A stretch of DNA of 40,016 bases from an uncultured Clostridia bacterium. Lineage in GTDB: Bacteria; Bacillota; Clostridia; Oscillospirales; Ruminococcaceae. Both the position numbers and the translations under genes were made by a program. The stretch lies in the NCBI GenBank assembly GCA_947627985.1, contig CANQYD010000019.1, forward strand, positions 1 to 40,016, written 5' to 3'. Shown in pieces: positions 6,159 to 14,109 of this stretch. The notes under the pieces were generated by a model. That model searched no databases. It was not told where the DNA came from and was given only the letters and a program-made list of their open reading frames with translations. Positions within the stretch are counted from its first letter, which is position 1, and every line of letters begins with the position of its first letter.

Positions 6159-6932
6159 ATGAAAAAATTAGCAGTATTCCTGACAATCCCGCTTCTTATT
6201 CTCAGCGGCTGCGGAAAAACGGCAGTTTTCGAGGACGACAATGAACATTGGGATTTTTATCAACCCTGCGTGCCTGAGCTTGACAGCATTCCCGGATTTC
6301 TGACAAAAGAGTACGTCTCCGATGAGGAATGGGAGGCGTGGACAGAAAAATATGAAAATATGCAGGATTGCCGGAAAGTGACCGATTATCCGACGGTATA
6401 CACATTTATTAAAGACTTTAATGTTTCAGATGAGGATATAATAAACTTATATAACGATTACGATATCCTCAGCGAACAGGATTTGCAGATTCTTCTTACG
6501 CATGACGAAGCGAAGATTGCCGAGCATTTTGCGACCGACTGCGCAATTGTTGTAGGCGACTGCATCTACCCGCCGGAGTGGATTTATGAGCATTCCGCAA
6601 GCGATTACATCGCCGCCGGAATCACACCTGAAATACTGGAAGAAAAGTTAGATGAATATGCGGATTTAGGGCTTTCGGAGAGCGCTGAGGATCGGTTTTA
6701 TGAAAAACTCAGCGAGTATGTCGGGCGTGAAATAAATGCCGCGGACGAGCCGTGTATTTCAATCAGCGGGAAAGAATACAGCGCGGCTTGGCTTTCTTCG
6801 CACGATTTGACGGATTATGAAGAGGCGGAAATAACCGCTAAAGATGTCGAAAAATTTCTGAATGAACATGGAAAAGAAATTGCAGACAGCGAGAAAGATT
6901 GGATCGAGAGCTGCTTGGGGAGGATGGAATAA
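6159..6932 (+). CDS. Predicted lipoprotein of unknown function
   Basis: 257 residues. The N-terminus is a lipoprotein signal, with a hydrophobic stretch ending in the lipobox LSGC (Cys18). The mature part is acidic and helical. Two related segments occur: one beginning PPEWIYEHSASDYIAAGIT near residue 147 and one beginning AAWLSSHDLTDYEEAEIT near residue 211, suggesting an internal repeat. I do not recognise a family. The frame extends upstream to 6099, but GGAGG at about 6150 and the signal peptide fix the start at 6159. It is co-oriented with and close behind the M23 peptidase gene, so the two may act together at the cell envelope. Confidence 0.8.
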   Translation: MKKLAVFLTIPLLILSGCGKTAVFEDDNEHWDFYQPCVPELDSIPGFLTKEYVSDEEWEAWTEKYENMQDCRKVTDYPTVYTFIKDFNVSDEDIINLYNDYDILSEQDLQILLTHDEAKIAEHFATDCAIVVGDCIYPPEWIYEHSASDYIAAGITPEILEEKLDEYADLGLSESAEDRFYEKLSEYVGREINAADEPCISISGKEYSAAWLSSHDLTDYEEAEITAKDVEKFLNEHGKEIADSEKDWIESCLGRME

Positions 6933-6982
6933 CAAAACAAATCCGATCTTCATACTTGCTTAAATGGTTTAAATAAAATTAT

Positions 6983-7021
6983 CAACCCCCGCCCGGCGGC
7001 TATGCCGGGAGGGGGTTGTTT
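6983..7021. terminator. Terminator between convergent genes
   Basis: Nested stem CAACCCCC (6983-6990) with GGGGGTTG (7011-7018), inner CCGGC/GCCGG. The following bases are TTTG on +; on - the hairpin is followed by an A/T-rich stretch. It separates the + lipoprotein gene from the - prepilin-like gene. Confidence 0.8.
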
Positions 7022-7025
7022 GCAC

Positions 7026-10000
7026 TCAGCTATTGTTAAACTCTTCTAAAGAAATCGCTGTAGCCTTCTCCACATTTGCGCCGGTGTGAAGCCCGTTTGC
7101 GAAGCCTGCGTCGCCGACATATTTATTAGTGCTGTCCGCGTCGGGCGCGACGGCAAAGACGTACTGCCACGAGGTATCGAGATTTCTGAACGCGGCTTTG
7201 TTATTTTGGAGGGTCAGAGGACCGTCTTTAGTGGCGAGAATGCCGGCGAGGTTGGTGTTCTTGTTCACCGATCCCGAGAAGCCGTTCACAAGGGCTTTAT
7301 TGTCATTGATGACAGCGCTCGCGCAGTTCGTCGCCATTCCTGCTATTCCCCCGGCTGTTGCAGCGTCGCCGAGCTTAATTTCCATAACCTTGCAGCCGGT
7401 TATCGACGTGCCGGCAACTATTTTAGCGGCGATCCCGCCGATAACTGAGTTAGATGTACTCGGCTGCTGATCGTTTGCACCGGTGTTTATGCTGCCCTGA
7501 CCCTGAACATAACTTGTTTCGCCTTCAATATAAAGCCCGAAATCCTTGAAATCCGAATAATTATATCCTTGGTTCGGCCAACTTATTTCCAATGCATAAA
7601 TCAAGTCCAATGCTGTTCTCACCCTATAGGTGACATCTTTGCCGTCAATTGTCTCTTTGCGCGAATCGTCATGCGATTCAACTGTAAATCCTACGTCCTC
7701 CGATTTTACCATATTTATCGCGCATCGTTGAGCGCCGGGGCTGTAGAAATACAGATTTCCTATACTTCCTTGCGTATAATCGCCATTTTCCATTTGAATG
7801 CGGAAACGGTATTCATACTCCGGGTGACCCGCTGCAATAGCATTATAAGCAGAAGTTATCAACCTTTCCATTTCACAGGAATATCCTCCAGCTATTGATT
7901 CGGGAGTAGTCGTGTTAATTTCTACAATGCTGAAATTTTGAGAAGAGCCAAACTCTTGAATCATCTCGTAGAAGTGGCTGAAATGGTAATCTTCAAATTT
8001 CAAAGTGGGACCGCCGCCGGGCAAAAGCGACACAAGAGCCGAATCCGGGTCGAGAGTATAGCCCGTAACCGAGCAGTCTTTTATGACAGTCTGGTCTGCC
8101 GTCGATTTTGCTTCGCCCACAATCCCGCCTAAGACGTTGTTCGCGAGGGCTGCCGGAATCGGCTTAGCATAGCCGCAATCTTTGCAGACCTGTCTGCCGT
8201 CAACCTCTTCAAAAGAGTGCCGCTCATAACTCATTTTATAATGGCAATCGTCGCATTCTGTCCAGTGAGAAGTCACATTGTTTTTAACTGTTTTGCCGCC
8301 GTGATTTCTATATTCAGTCTTGCCGCAGATTTCGCAAGTACTTGTGTGCTGACTGCCGTTAAAATATTGTGAACTGCTGAAAATGTGATCTTCCTCTGCT
8401 CCGCACCCATCGCAGCGATGCTTTTGACCGGCATCCTTCCAAATATGCTCATGCTTTTTGGTGTAGCCGCACTCTTTGCATTTTCCCTCGCCGTCAAAAT
8501 GGTGCTCGGAGGTAGAGCCTGCCTGAACAGCTTCACAATTCGAGTCGGTGCATTCATGCCAATGCTTGTTATCATCAAATGTCCATGTGTCATCAAAAGT
8601 ATGCCAATGCTCCTGATAACTGTTTCCTATAGTTACAGTTACCGGAGTACCTTCATAATACAGACCTGAAGGGGATTGGATTACTATATAGCAATCTTCA
8701 AGATATGCCGGATTTGCTTCTAAAGCCTGAACAATATCAGAATCAAGTGAAAAATACCTGCTTTCAAATAGTTCTATACATGGGGTCTCCTTTCCGAGCG
8801 GCATAATAAAAATATAACAATCTTGCTCAACTTTGGGAGTGGGGTTAAGTCTGATTTGGTATCCACCTTTTTTCTGACATTCAATATATGCAGTTAAAAA
8901 ATCTTTGGCTTCTTGCCCTTCAAGTAAAATATACGCGTTTTGATAAGTGTCATCCTTTCTTCCAACCACCACATCCGCCTTGAACCCTTCCCCATCCACC
9001 GCCGCGAGCGCCTCATTAGGAATCCCCGAAATCGGGCTGCCGACAAGGGCGCTCAGAGCGGTCGCTGTCGGCGTGGCGGTAGACGTTTCCACAAAATTCG
9101 TGTTCTCGTCGGTCGCTCGGATCGCGATATTTTCAAGCGTTGCGCCGTCGGTCGTGCCGAACATTCCCGCGGGCTCGTTCGGGTCGCTGACCTTGATCTT
9201 CATGTTGATGATCTCCTTCCCGGCGCCGTCGTAGCTGCCTTTGAACGGCTTTGCGCTGTTCCCGATCGGCTCGATCGCGCCCGGCAGCAGGTCATGCGTC
9301 TGCTTGAAATACTTACCGGTAAGGAAATATCTGACATTATTCAGATGCTGAGCCGTCCTGACCTCAAAGGGCTTTGCTTCATTTCCGAATCCCGATTCGC
9401 CGCCCTCAAGACCGTAGAAATAAGGCGCAAAAGTGAAGGATTTGCCGTTGAGCTCAGCCTTGACGCTGCCGATTGAATCTGCAGCGCCCTCGTCCGTCAT
9501 GTAGACCGCCGACTTAAAATTGCTGTCGGTGATTTTGAGCTTGTCGTCTTTTTCTTCTAATGCTTCTTTTAATGCATTAACGATTTTCTCGTTTTTATCG
9601 GCGTCGCTCACTTCGTCCATGACGGTCGAGAAATTGTCTATCGGCGTTGCCGAGAATGCCGTCCCATCATGGGCAAAATATTCCGCGCCGTCGACGTCTC
9701 CGTCTATGCAGAAAATTCCGTAGCCGCTCTCGGAGACTGCGATATTTTTGGTATTTCCGAGGCTTCCACCCTCTTTAGGCGAGCCGTCCGGGTTCGGGTT
9801 CTGCGGGTCGTAATAAAGCGCGCGGATTTTGTATGCACCGTCTTCATTTTCCCAGTAGAAGAAGCCTGTGACAGGCTCGCCGCTCTGCCAGTCTCCGTGC
9901 ATGACCATGCCGGAGGGGACGGGGTATTTGAAAACGCTCGACACCTTCATATCATAGCGCCGTGCAGTATAGTTATATCCACTGGATGCAAAATCCGACG

Positions 10001-12017
10001 CGGATTTAATTCCGAATTCATCTTTTACTTTCGATTCTTTGCTTTCGGTGCCGTCAGATTGATAAGCTGTGCCTAAACTGTATAATTCTGTGTCAGTGCC
10101 TTCTTTTTTTACTTCAATGTTTCCTCCAGTCGAATTAACGCCCTTGTTTAGCAAAACATCCACTTCATCTACGCTTGATCTTACCGAACAGGTTGAAAAT
10201 ACTTTTCCAATAATTTTTACATTTCCGGACGTTGTTCCGAACAATCCTCCTGCTGATTCACCGCTTATGTTATCAGTTAGGTCAAATGCAATACCGCTTG
10301 ACGTTTGACCCTTAAATTTGCCTTCATATGTATGACCGCCGACAAAGCAATTTTCTACAGTGCACTCTTTATTGACGTATGCACCGATCTGTCCGAATAA
10401 CCCTCCTGCGAAAGCTCCGCTTATTTTTACTGAGGAGAATGTTCCAGAAATAATGCTTATATCAAATGCACTTCCGGCTATTCCACCAGCGTAATTATCT
10501 CCCTTAATAGTATACTTGCTAAACGGGTCTGACTTTGGATCATCCCATGAAGAAACGGTATCATCTGTTTCTACATAGACAGAGCAGTTTTTTACAGTAT
10601 CTCCTATATAAAACTGAGAAGCAATTCCGCCAGACATTCCGTAAAACCCATCGTCATCCTTTTTAGACTGTACTATTGGATTTATAATAGTTATATTTTC
10701 ATACGAAGAGTACATGGATATTACCGACACTATCCCTGCACAACCTCCATCAGCCGTTGCGATAGATGTAGGGTTGCGGAAAACGAGATTTGTTGCCTGA
10801 CCTGAAAAGCTTTCAAAAAGCCCAGCATTTTCTTCTCCCTCAATGTAAATATTCCTGATCTCCGACCCGGAAGCCGCCGTGATTTCGGGAACGCTTTTTG
10901 TCAGCGGCGTAAAATGTCTGCCGCTGTATGTGTCCTTCCAACTCTCGTAATCCGCCGTGTCGGATTTGTCAAAATCGATGGTGTTTTTTATTACGGCTTG
11001 GGTGAGAGTGTCGCATTTATCAAGATTCTGCAAATGTCTCCCATACCTCACATGCGCCGTCTCGGGGGTCGAACCGTCTGCAAACAGGGAGTTTGCGGTG
11101 ACGCGCTTCGTCTTGTCGTGCGCGAGACCGTCGAGGTCGTAGAAGCTGACCTCGATGTTAAGCTCGGAGCCGGGAGTGATGCCGGTTGCCCAATCCGCAA
11201 AAGGCTTTTCAAAGACCTTTCCTGTGAGCTCCAAAGGCAGCGCAGTAGAGCTTGTATCAAGCGAATCAAGAACAATTTCCGCACTCCCGCCGGGGCTCAT
11301 ATAATATCCGCCGGAACGCGGAACAATGTCAACCCCATTAACTTTTACTTCGACATAAGCATTTCCGCCGCCGAGAGGATTTTCGACAGTGAGCGACAGC
11401 TTCTCTTTGTTAATGATACTAACCTTCGGCGTCGGGACATCGCCCGGCTTCGGCGCCGGCTTCACCGCGACATTTTCAAGCCCGTAGTAACCCAAAGTAT
11501 CGACCCGATCCGAGGTTTTATTGACCGCTGCGGCGTACTTCCCGGTGTCGTAATCGGTCTCGTAATCGTCGAATTCATCGGGCTTTATCGAGTAGAAAAC
11601 GCCGTAAATATCGCCCGTTTCGGCGTTGAACTCGATGACGTAGCTGTTCGCGGCAAGCTCCGGCTCGATCGCGCCGACCGTCACCAGCCCGTTGGCTTCG
11701 GGCGAGCCGTGGTAGATCGTGTAGTCTATTTTGGAAATATTTTCCTCACTGCTGTCTCCGGTATAGCGATCCGGGACGTCGTTGATGGTGTCTTTCGGAG
11801 TCAGCTCCTTGCCGATGGCAATTTTATCCTTAAAATCATGCTGCGCCGCCATATAGATCGCGCGGGCGGAATCGTCAAGCTCCCGAAGCTTGATTCCTTT
11901 GGCATATTTTGCCACATTCGGGGCCGCGACAGCCGTCAGGACCGTCAGAATCGCGACTACCAAAAGCATCTCGGCGAGCGTAAAGCCTTTTCGGTTCAAA
12001 AAGCGTTTATTTTTCAT
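7026..12017 (-). CDS. Giant prepilin-leader surface protein with GLUG-like repeats and Cys/His-rich segment
   Basis: 1663 residues. The N-terminus is a classical type IV prepilin leader: positively charged MKNKRFLNRK, then the prepilin peptidase site G11-F12-T-L-A-E16 (Glu at +5) and a hydrophobic helix to about residue 35. True pilins are 120-200 residues; this is about ten times longer. The body is rich in Gly-Gly-Ile-Ala-Gly-type turns (YAGGIAGS, GAFAGGLFG, VIGGIAAKI, TAGGIAGMA), resembling GLUG-type beta-helix repeats of bacterial surface proteins. Residues about 1130-1283 contain repeated CxxC and HxH motifs (CKECGYTKK, CDGCG, CEICGK, CDDCHY, CKDCGYAKP). GGGGTG before the ATG fits the start. 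No pilus assembly gene is in the window. It could be a pseudopilin tip adhesin or an envelope protein using the pilin export route. Confidence 0.82.
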   Translation of the reverse strand: MKNKRFLNRKGFTLAEMLLVVAILTVLTAVAAPNVAKYAKGIKLRELDDSARAIYMAAQHDFKDKIAIGKELTPKDTINDVPDRYTGDSSEENISKIDYTIYHGSPEANGLVTVGAIEPELAANSYVIEFNAETGDIYGVFYSIKPDEFDDYETDYDTGKYAAAVNKTSDRVDTLGYYGLENVAVKPAPKPGDVPTPKVSIINKEKLSLTVENPLGGGNAYVEVKVNGVDIVPRSGGYYMSPGGSAEIVLDSLDTSSTALPLELTGKVFEKPFADWATGITPGSELNIEVSFYDLDGLAHDKTKRVTANSLFADGSTPETAHVRYGRHLQNLDKCDTLTQAVIKNTIDFDKSDTADYESWKDTYSGRHFTPLTKSVPEITAASGSEIRNIYIEGEENAGLFESFSGQATNLVFRNPTSIATADGGCAGIVSVISMYSSYENITIINPIVQSKKDDDGFYGMSGGIASQFYIGDTVKNCSVYVETDDTVSSWDDPKSDPFSKYTIKGDNYAGGIAGSAFDISIISGTFSSVKISGAFAGGLFGQIGAYVNKECTVENCFVGGHTYEGKFKGQTSSGIAFDLTDNISGESAGGLFGTTSGNVKIIGKVFSTCSVRSSVDEVDVLLNKGVNSTGGNIEVKKEGTDTELYSLGTAYQSDGTESKESKVKDEFGIKSASDFASSGYNYTARRYDMKVSSVFKYPVPSGMVMHGDWQSGEPVTGFFYWENEDGAYKIRALYYDPQNPNPDGSPKEGGSLGNTKNIAVSESGYGIFCIDGDVDGAEYFAHDGTAFSATPIDNFSTVMDEVSDADKNEKIVNALKEALEEKDDKLKITDSNFKSAVYMTDEGAADSIGSVKAELNGKSFTFAPYFYGLEGGESGFGNEAKPFEVRTAQHLNNVRYFLTGKYFKQTHDLLPGAIEPIGNSAKPFKGSYDGAGKEIINMKIKVSDPNEPAGMFGTTDGATLENIAIRATDENTNFVETSTATPTATALSALVGSPISGIPNEALAAVDGEGFKADVVVGRKDDTYQNAYILLEGQEAKDFLTAYIECQKKGGYQIRLNPTPKVEQDCYIFIMPLGKETPCIELFESRYFSLDSDIVQALEANPAYLEDCYIVIQSPSGLYYEGTPVTVTIGNSYQEHWHTFDDTWTFDDNKHWHECTDSNCEAVQAGSTSEHHFDGEGKCKECGYTKKHEHIWKDAGQKHRCDGCGAEEDHIFSSSQYFNGSQHTSTCEICGKTEYRNHGGKTVKNNVTSHWTECDDCHYKMSYERHSFEEVDGRQVCKDCGYAKPIPAALANNVLGGIVGEAKSTADQTVIKDCSVTGYTLDPDSALVSLLPGGGPTLKFEDYHFSHFYEMIQEFGSSQNFSIVEINTTTPESIAGGYSCEMERLITSAYNAIAAGHPEYEYRFRIQMENGDYTQGSIGNLYFYSPGAQRCAINMVKSEDVGFTVESHDDSRKETIDGKDVTYRVRTALDLIYALEISWPNQGYNYSDFKDFGLYIEGETSYVQGQGSINTGANDQQPSTSNSVIGGIAAKIVAGTSITGCKVMEIKLGDAATAGGIAGMATNCASAVINDNKALVNGFSGSVNKNTNLAGILATKDGPLTLQNNKAAFRNLDTSWQYVFAVAPDADSTNKYVGDAGFANGLHTGANVEKATAISLEEFNNS

Positions 12018-12068
12018 AAAAACACCCCGGATTATATGTAATATTTTTGAAAATCGGAGCCCAATGAT

Positions 12069-12089
12069 TACACTTTATGAAAAAGTGTA
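12069..12089. promoter_or_regulatory. Operator-like inverted repeat upstream of the giant prepilin gene
   Basis: Arms TACACTTT (12069-12076) and AAAGTGTA (12082-12089), spacer 5 bp; the second arm is also part of GAAAAAGT-GT-ACTTTTTC. It is about 52 bp upstream of the start codon at 12017 (minus strand). The binding protein is unknown. Confidence 0.4.
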
Positions 12090-12240
12090 CTTTTTCGCAG
12101 ATCCCGAATTTAAAATTGTTATTGATTATTATACTACATATCATCAAAAAAATCAAGCAAAAGCTGCTGAATTTTGCTTTGTATCACAAAAAATAATCCA
12201 AAAAAAGATTTACAAAAAGGTACACATTTTTGTAAAAACA

Positions 12241-12266
12241 GTCTGCTGTAAAATAGCAGACTTTTT
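12241..12266. terminator. Terminator-like hairpin
   Basis: Arms GTCTGCT (12241-12247) and AGCAGAC (12255-12261), followed on + by TTTTT and on - by TGTTTTT. It could work in both directions. No gene on either strand obviously ends here, so it may end a small transcript. Confidence 0.55.
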
Positions 12267-12350
12267 GTAATTTTTTGCATATCTGAATATTGCCATAATT
12301 AGCCTTCTAAACAAAAATACCGCTCATGTTTTATTGCATATAAGCCCATA

Positions 12351-12386
12351 AAATAAGCCTTTCAGTGTTTTCTGAAAGGCTTATTT
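12351..12386. terminator. 15-bp perfect inverted repeat, possible terminator
   Basis: AAATAAGCCTTTCAG (12351-12365) and CTGAAAGGCTTATTT (12372-12386) with a 6-base loop. On the minus strand it is followed by TATGGGC, on + by CTGCAATT, so a T tract is only the TTATTT of the arm itself. Confidence 0.45.
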
Positions 12387-12420
12387 CTGCAATTAACTTT
12401 AGTTTCTTGTTTGAAACAAA

Positions 12421-12544
12421 GGGAGTGTACAAACAGCCCTCATTATTCTCACTAATTAAATCTGTCACCAACGGTGACACCTTGAAATTCTGACATCTGA
12501 TTTCTGACCTCTGTTTTCTTGAGGCGTTCGCTTCGGACGCATCT
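12421..12544 (+). repeat. Dispersed repeat R1, copy 2
   Basis: Matches 39847-39940 in the same orientation and 411-527 in the opposite one. It contains GGGAGTGTACAAAC, the short hairpin TCACCAACGGTGA, the TTGAAATTCTGACATCTGAT stretch, and ends in a GCGTTCGCTTCGGACGC hairpin. It lies directly upstream of the LytTR regulator promoter. Confidence 0.85.
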
Positions 12545-12559
12545 GCAATCTCGCCTCCC

Positions 12560-12588
12560 TTGATTTCTCCCCCAAAATATGCTACAAT
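12560..12588 (+). promoter_or_regulatory. Promoter of the LytTR regulator gene
   Basis: TTGATT (12560-12565), 17-bp spacer, TACAAT (12583-12588), 28 bp before the start codon. Confidence 0.65.
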
Positions 12589-12615
12589 CATCTTATCACC
12601 CCAAAGGAGCACGAT

Positions 12616-13311
12616 ATGAACATCTCCATCTGCGACGACAACGCCGACGAGCGCGGCTTCATCAAACAAATTGTCCTCGACTGGGCTGCCCGGTCCGGGG
12701 CGGGCGTCAGCATGCGCGAATACCCCTCCGCCGAGGCGCTTTTGTTTTCCTATGCCGACTGCCCGCCGGATATTCTTCTTTTGGACATCGAAATGCCGGG
12801 GCTGTCTGGGGTCGAGCTTGCCAAAAAGCTTCGGCAGGACGGCAACCGCCTCCTCCGGATAATCTTCATCACCGCCTATTCCGACTATATTGCGGAGGGC
12901 TATGACGTCGCGGCGTTGCATTATCTTCTGAAGCCCGTCGATAGGGACAAGCTCTTTTCAGTATTGTCCCGGGCGGTCGAGAAGATTTCGGACGACGGCA
13001 AAAAGCTTGTCTTGGAGCTGCCCGACGAGACCGCGCTGGTGCCGATATGCGATATAAAATTCATTGAGGTGATCAAGAATTATATTACCGTCCATGCCGA
13101 GCGGGATTATACCCTGAAAAAGCCGCTCAAAGAAATCGAGCGCGATCTCGACGGAAGATTTATCCGGGTCGGGCGTTCATATATCGTCAATCTTTATTTC
13201 ATCACCCGGGTCACGAGGTCGGAAATTTTTCTCAAAGGCGGTGGCGCCGTACCTCTGCCGAGAGGCGGTTACGAAAAGGTCAACCGCGCCATAATCAACA
13301 TGAAAGGGTAG
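12616..13311 (+). CDS. LytTR family response regulator
   Basis: 231 residues. Residues 1-120 are a receiver domain with the acidic pair Asp7-Asp8, phosphoacceptor Asp57 (LLLDIEMPG), Thr86 and Lys106 (LLKPV). Residues about 130-230 are a LytTR DNA-binding domain (IKFIEVIKNYITVHAE, then FIRVGRSYIVNL and the closing LPRGGYEKV), as in AgrA, ComE and VirR. AAAGGAG (12603-12609) supports the start. It is followed after 6 bp by its probable partner kinase and then by two ABC half-transporters, suggesting that it controls export, for example of a peptide or drug. No precursor-peptide gene is seen nearby. Confidence 0.93.
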   Translation: MNISICDDNADERGFIKQIVLDWAARSGAGVSMREYPSAEALLFSYADCPPDILLLDIEMPGLSGVELAKKLRQDGNRLLRIIFITAYSDYIAEGYDVAALHYLLKPVDRDKLFSVLSRAVEKISDDGKKLVLELPDETALVPICDIKFIEVIKNYITVHAERDYTLKKPLKEIERDLDGRFIRVGRSYIVNLYFITRVTRSEIFLKGGGAVPLPRGGYEKVNRAIINMKG

Positions 13312-13317
13312 GTTAAT

Positions 13318-13986
13318 ATGCTCGGAAAGCGCGCAAACAGGCGGATTGAGGCGTATCAGCGAGAGCTTTTGAAAACGCATTTTTTAGAGGTCGACAACAT
13401 GTACCGCAAAATGCGGGGCTGGCGCCACGACTACCGAAACCATATTCAGGTTTTAAAATCATACGCCGACAAGGGCGACCTTGAGGCGATTTCAAAATAT
13501 TTAGACGATCTTGAAAAGGACCTCTATACCGTCGATACCGTCATCAAGACCGGCAACCCGATGACCGACGCGATTTTAAATTCCAAAATTGCCCTCGCGA
13601 ACGACCGAAAAATCAGGGTCGAAGTCGACGCTCATATCCCCGTCCTGCTCTCGGTGTCGGCGGTGGATTTATGCACGATTTTGGGCAATCTTTTTGACAA
13701 CGCCATTGAAGCCTGCGAGGGGCTGCCCGAAGAGCGGCGGGCGATACGGGTCTATATTGATTTAAAGGGCAACCAGCTCTATATATCATTCCTGAATTTC
13801 ACCTCCGGCGGCAAGCTTAAAAAGGTCGGGAACGTGTTCAGAAGCACCAAGGGCGGCGAGCACGGGCTGGGGCTCGGAAGGATAGACGACGTCGTCAGGC
13901 GCCTCGGCGGATATATCTCCCGCAACTCCGAGGAGGGAGCCTTCACCACGGAGGTTCTTCTTCCGATGCCGGAAAGCAAACAGTAA
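13318..13986 (+). CDS. GHKL-type sensor histidine kinase without membrane segments
   Basis: 222 residues, all cytoplasmic in appearance. The dimerisation/phosphoacceptor box RHDYRNH gives His37; residues about 115-222 are the ATPase domain with N box NLFDNAIEA and G box GEHGLGLGRI. AgrC-type kinases normally have 5-7 membrane helices before this core; here the protein starts only 36 residues before the phosphoacceptor. The short N-terminus has its own ribosome binding region and no hydrophobic sequence could be read upstream, since the frame would run into the regulator gene. So it is either a soluble kinase reading an internal signal or a natural truncation. It probably phosphorylates the LytTR regulator encoded just upstream. 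Confidence 0.88.
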   Translation: MLGKRANRRIEAYQRELLKTHFLEVDNMYRKMRGWRHDYRNHIQVLKSYADKGDLEAISKYLDDLEKDLYTVDTVIKTGNPMTDAILNSKIALANDRKIRVEVDAHIPVLLSVSAVDLCTILGNLFDNAIEACEGLPEERRAIRVYIDLKGNQLYISFLNFTSGGKLKKVGNVFRSTKGGEHGLGLGRIDDVVRRLGGYISRNSEEGAFTTEVLLPMPESKQ

Positions 13987-14040
13987 GAAGTCAGATAATC
14001 AGCATGAATTTTACAATTTATCCCCCAAAGAATACGTTTC

Positions 14041-14070
14041 GTCCCCGAAATAATCCGCTCGGGGACTTTT
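14041..14070 (+). terminator. Terminator after the two-component genes
   Basis: Arms GTCCCCG (14041-14047) and CGGGGAC (14060-14066) followed by TTTT. It separates the two-component pair from the ABC genes, so the latter likely have their own promoter just after it, although no consensus -35 was found. Confidence 0.65.
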
Positions 14071-14109
14071 GTGTTATGATAAAATCATCCTAAAAAAGGG
14101 AGTGATATC

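Larger units (their letters stand above)
12060..12420. other. AT-rich intergenic region with three inverted repeats
   Basis: No convincing gene. It holds an operator-like inverted repeat TACACTTT/AAAGTGTA (12069-12076, 12082-12089), a hairpin followed by five T (12241-12266) and a 15-bp perfect inverted repeat (12351-12386). The region lies between the start of the giant prepilin gene (-) and the LytTR regulator (+), so at least the first repeat is well placed to be a regulatory site of the prepilin gene. Confidence 0.5.

Noticed and set aside
10914-12041. 375-codon open frame on + across the prepilin-like gene
   Set aside because: Opposite-strand shadow of a gene with clear prepilin leader, start and ribosome binding site.
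12064-12270. 68-codon frame starting at ATG 12064 with GGAG upstream
   Set aside because: It runs through an operator-like inverted repeat and ends inside a terminator hairpin; composition is that of AT-rich intergenic DNA. A coding role cannot be excluded but is not supported.
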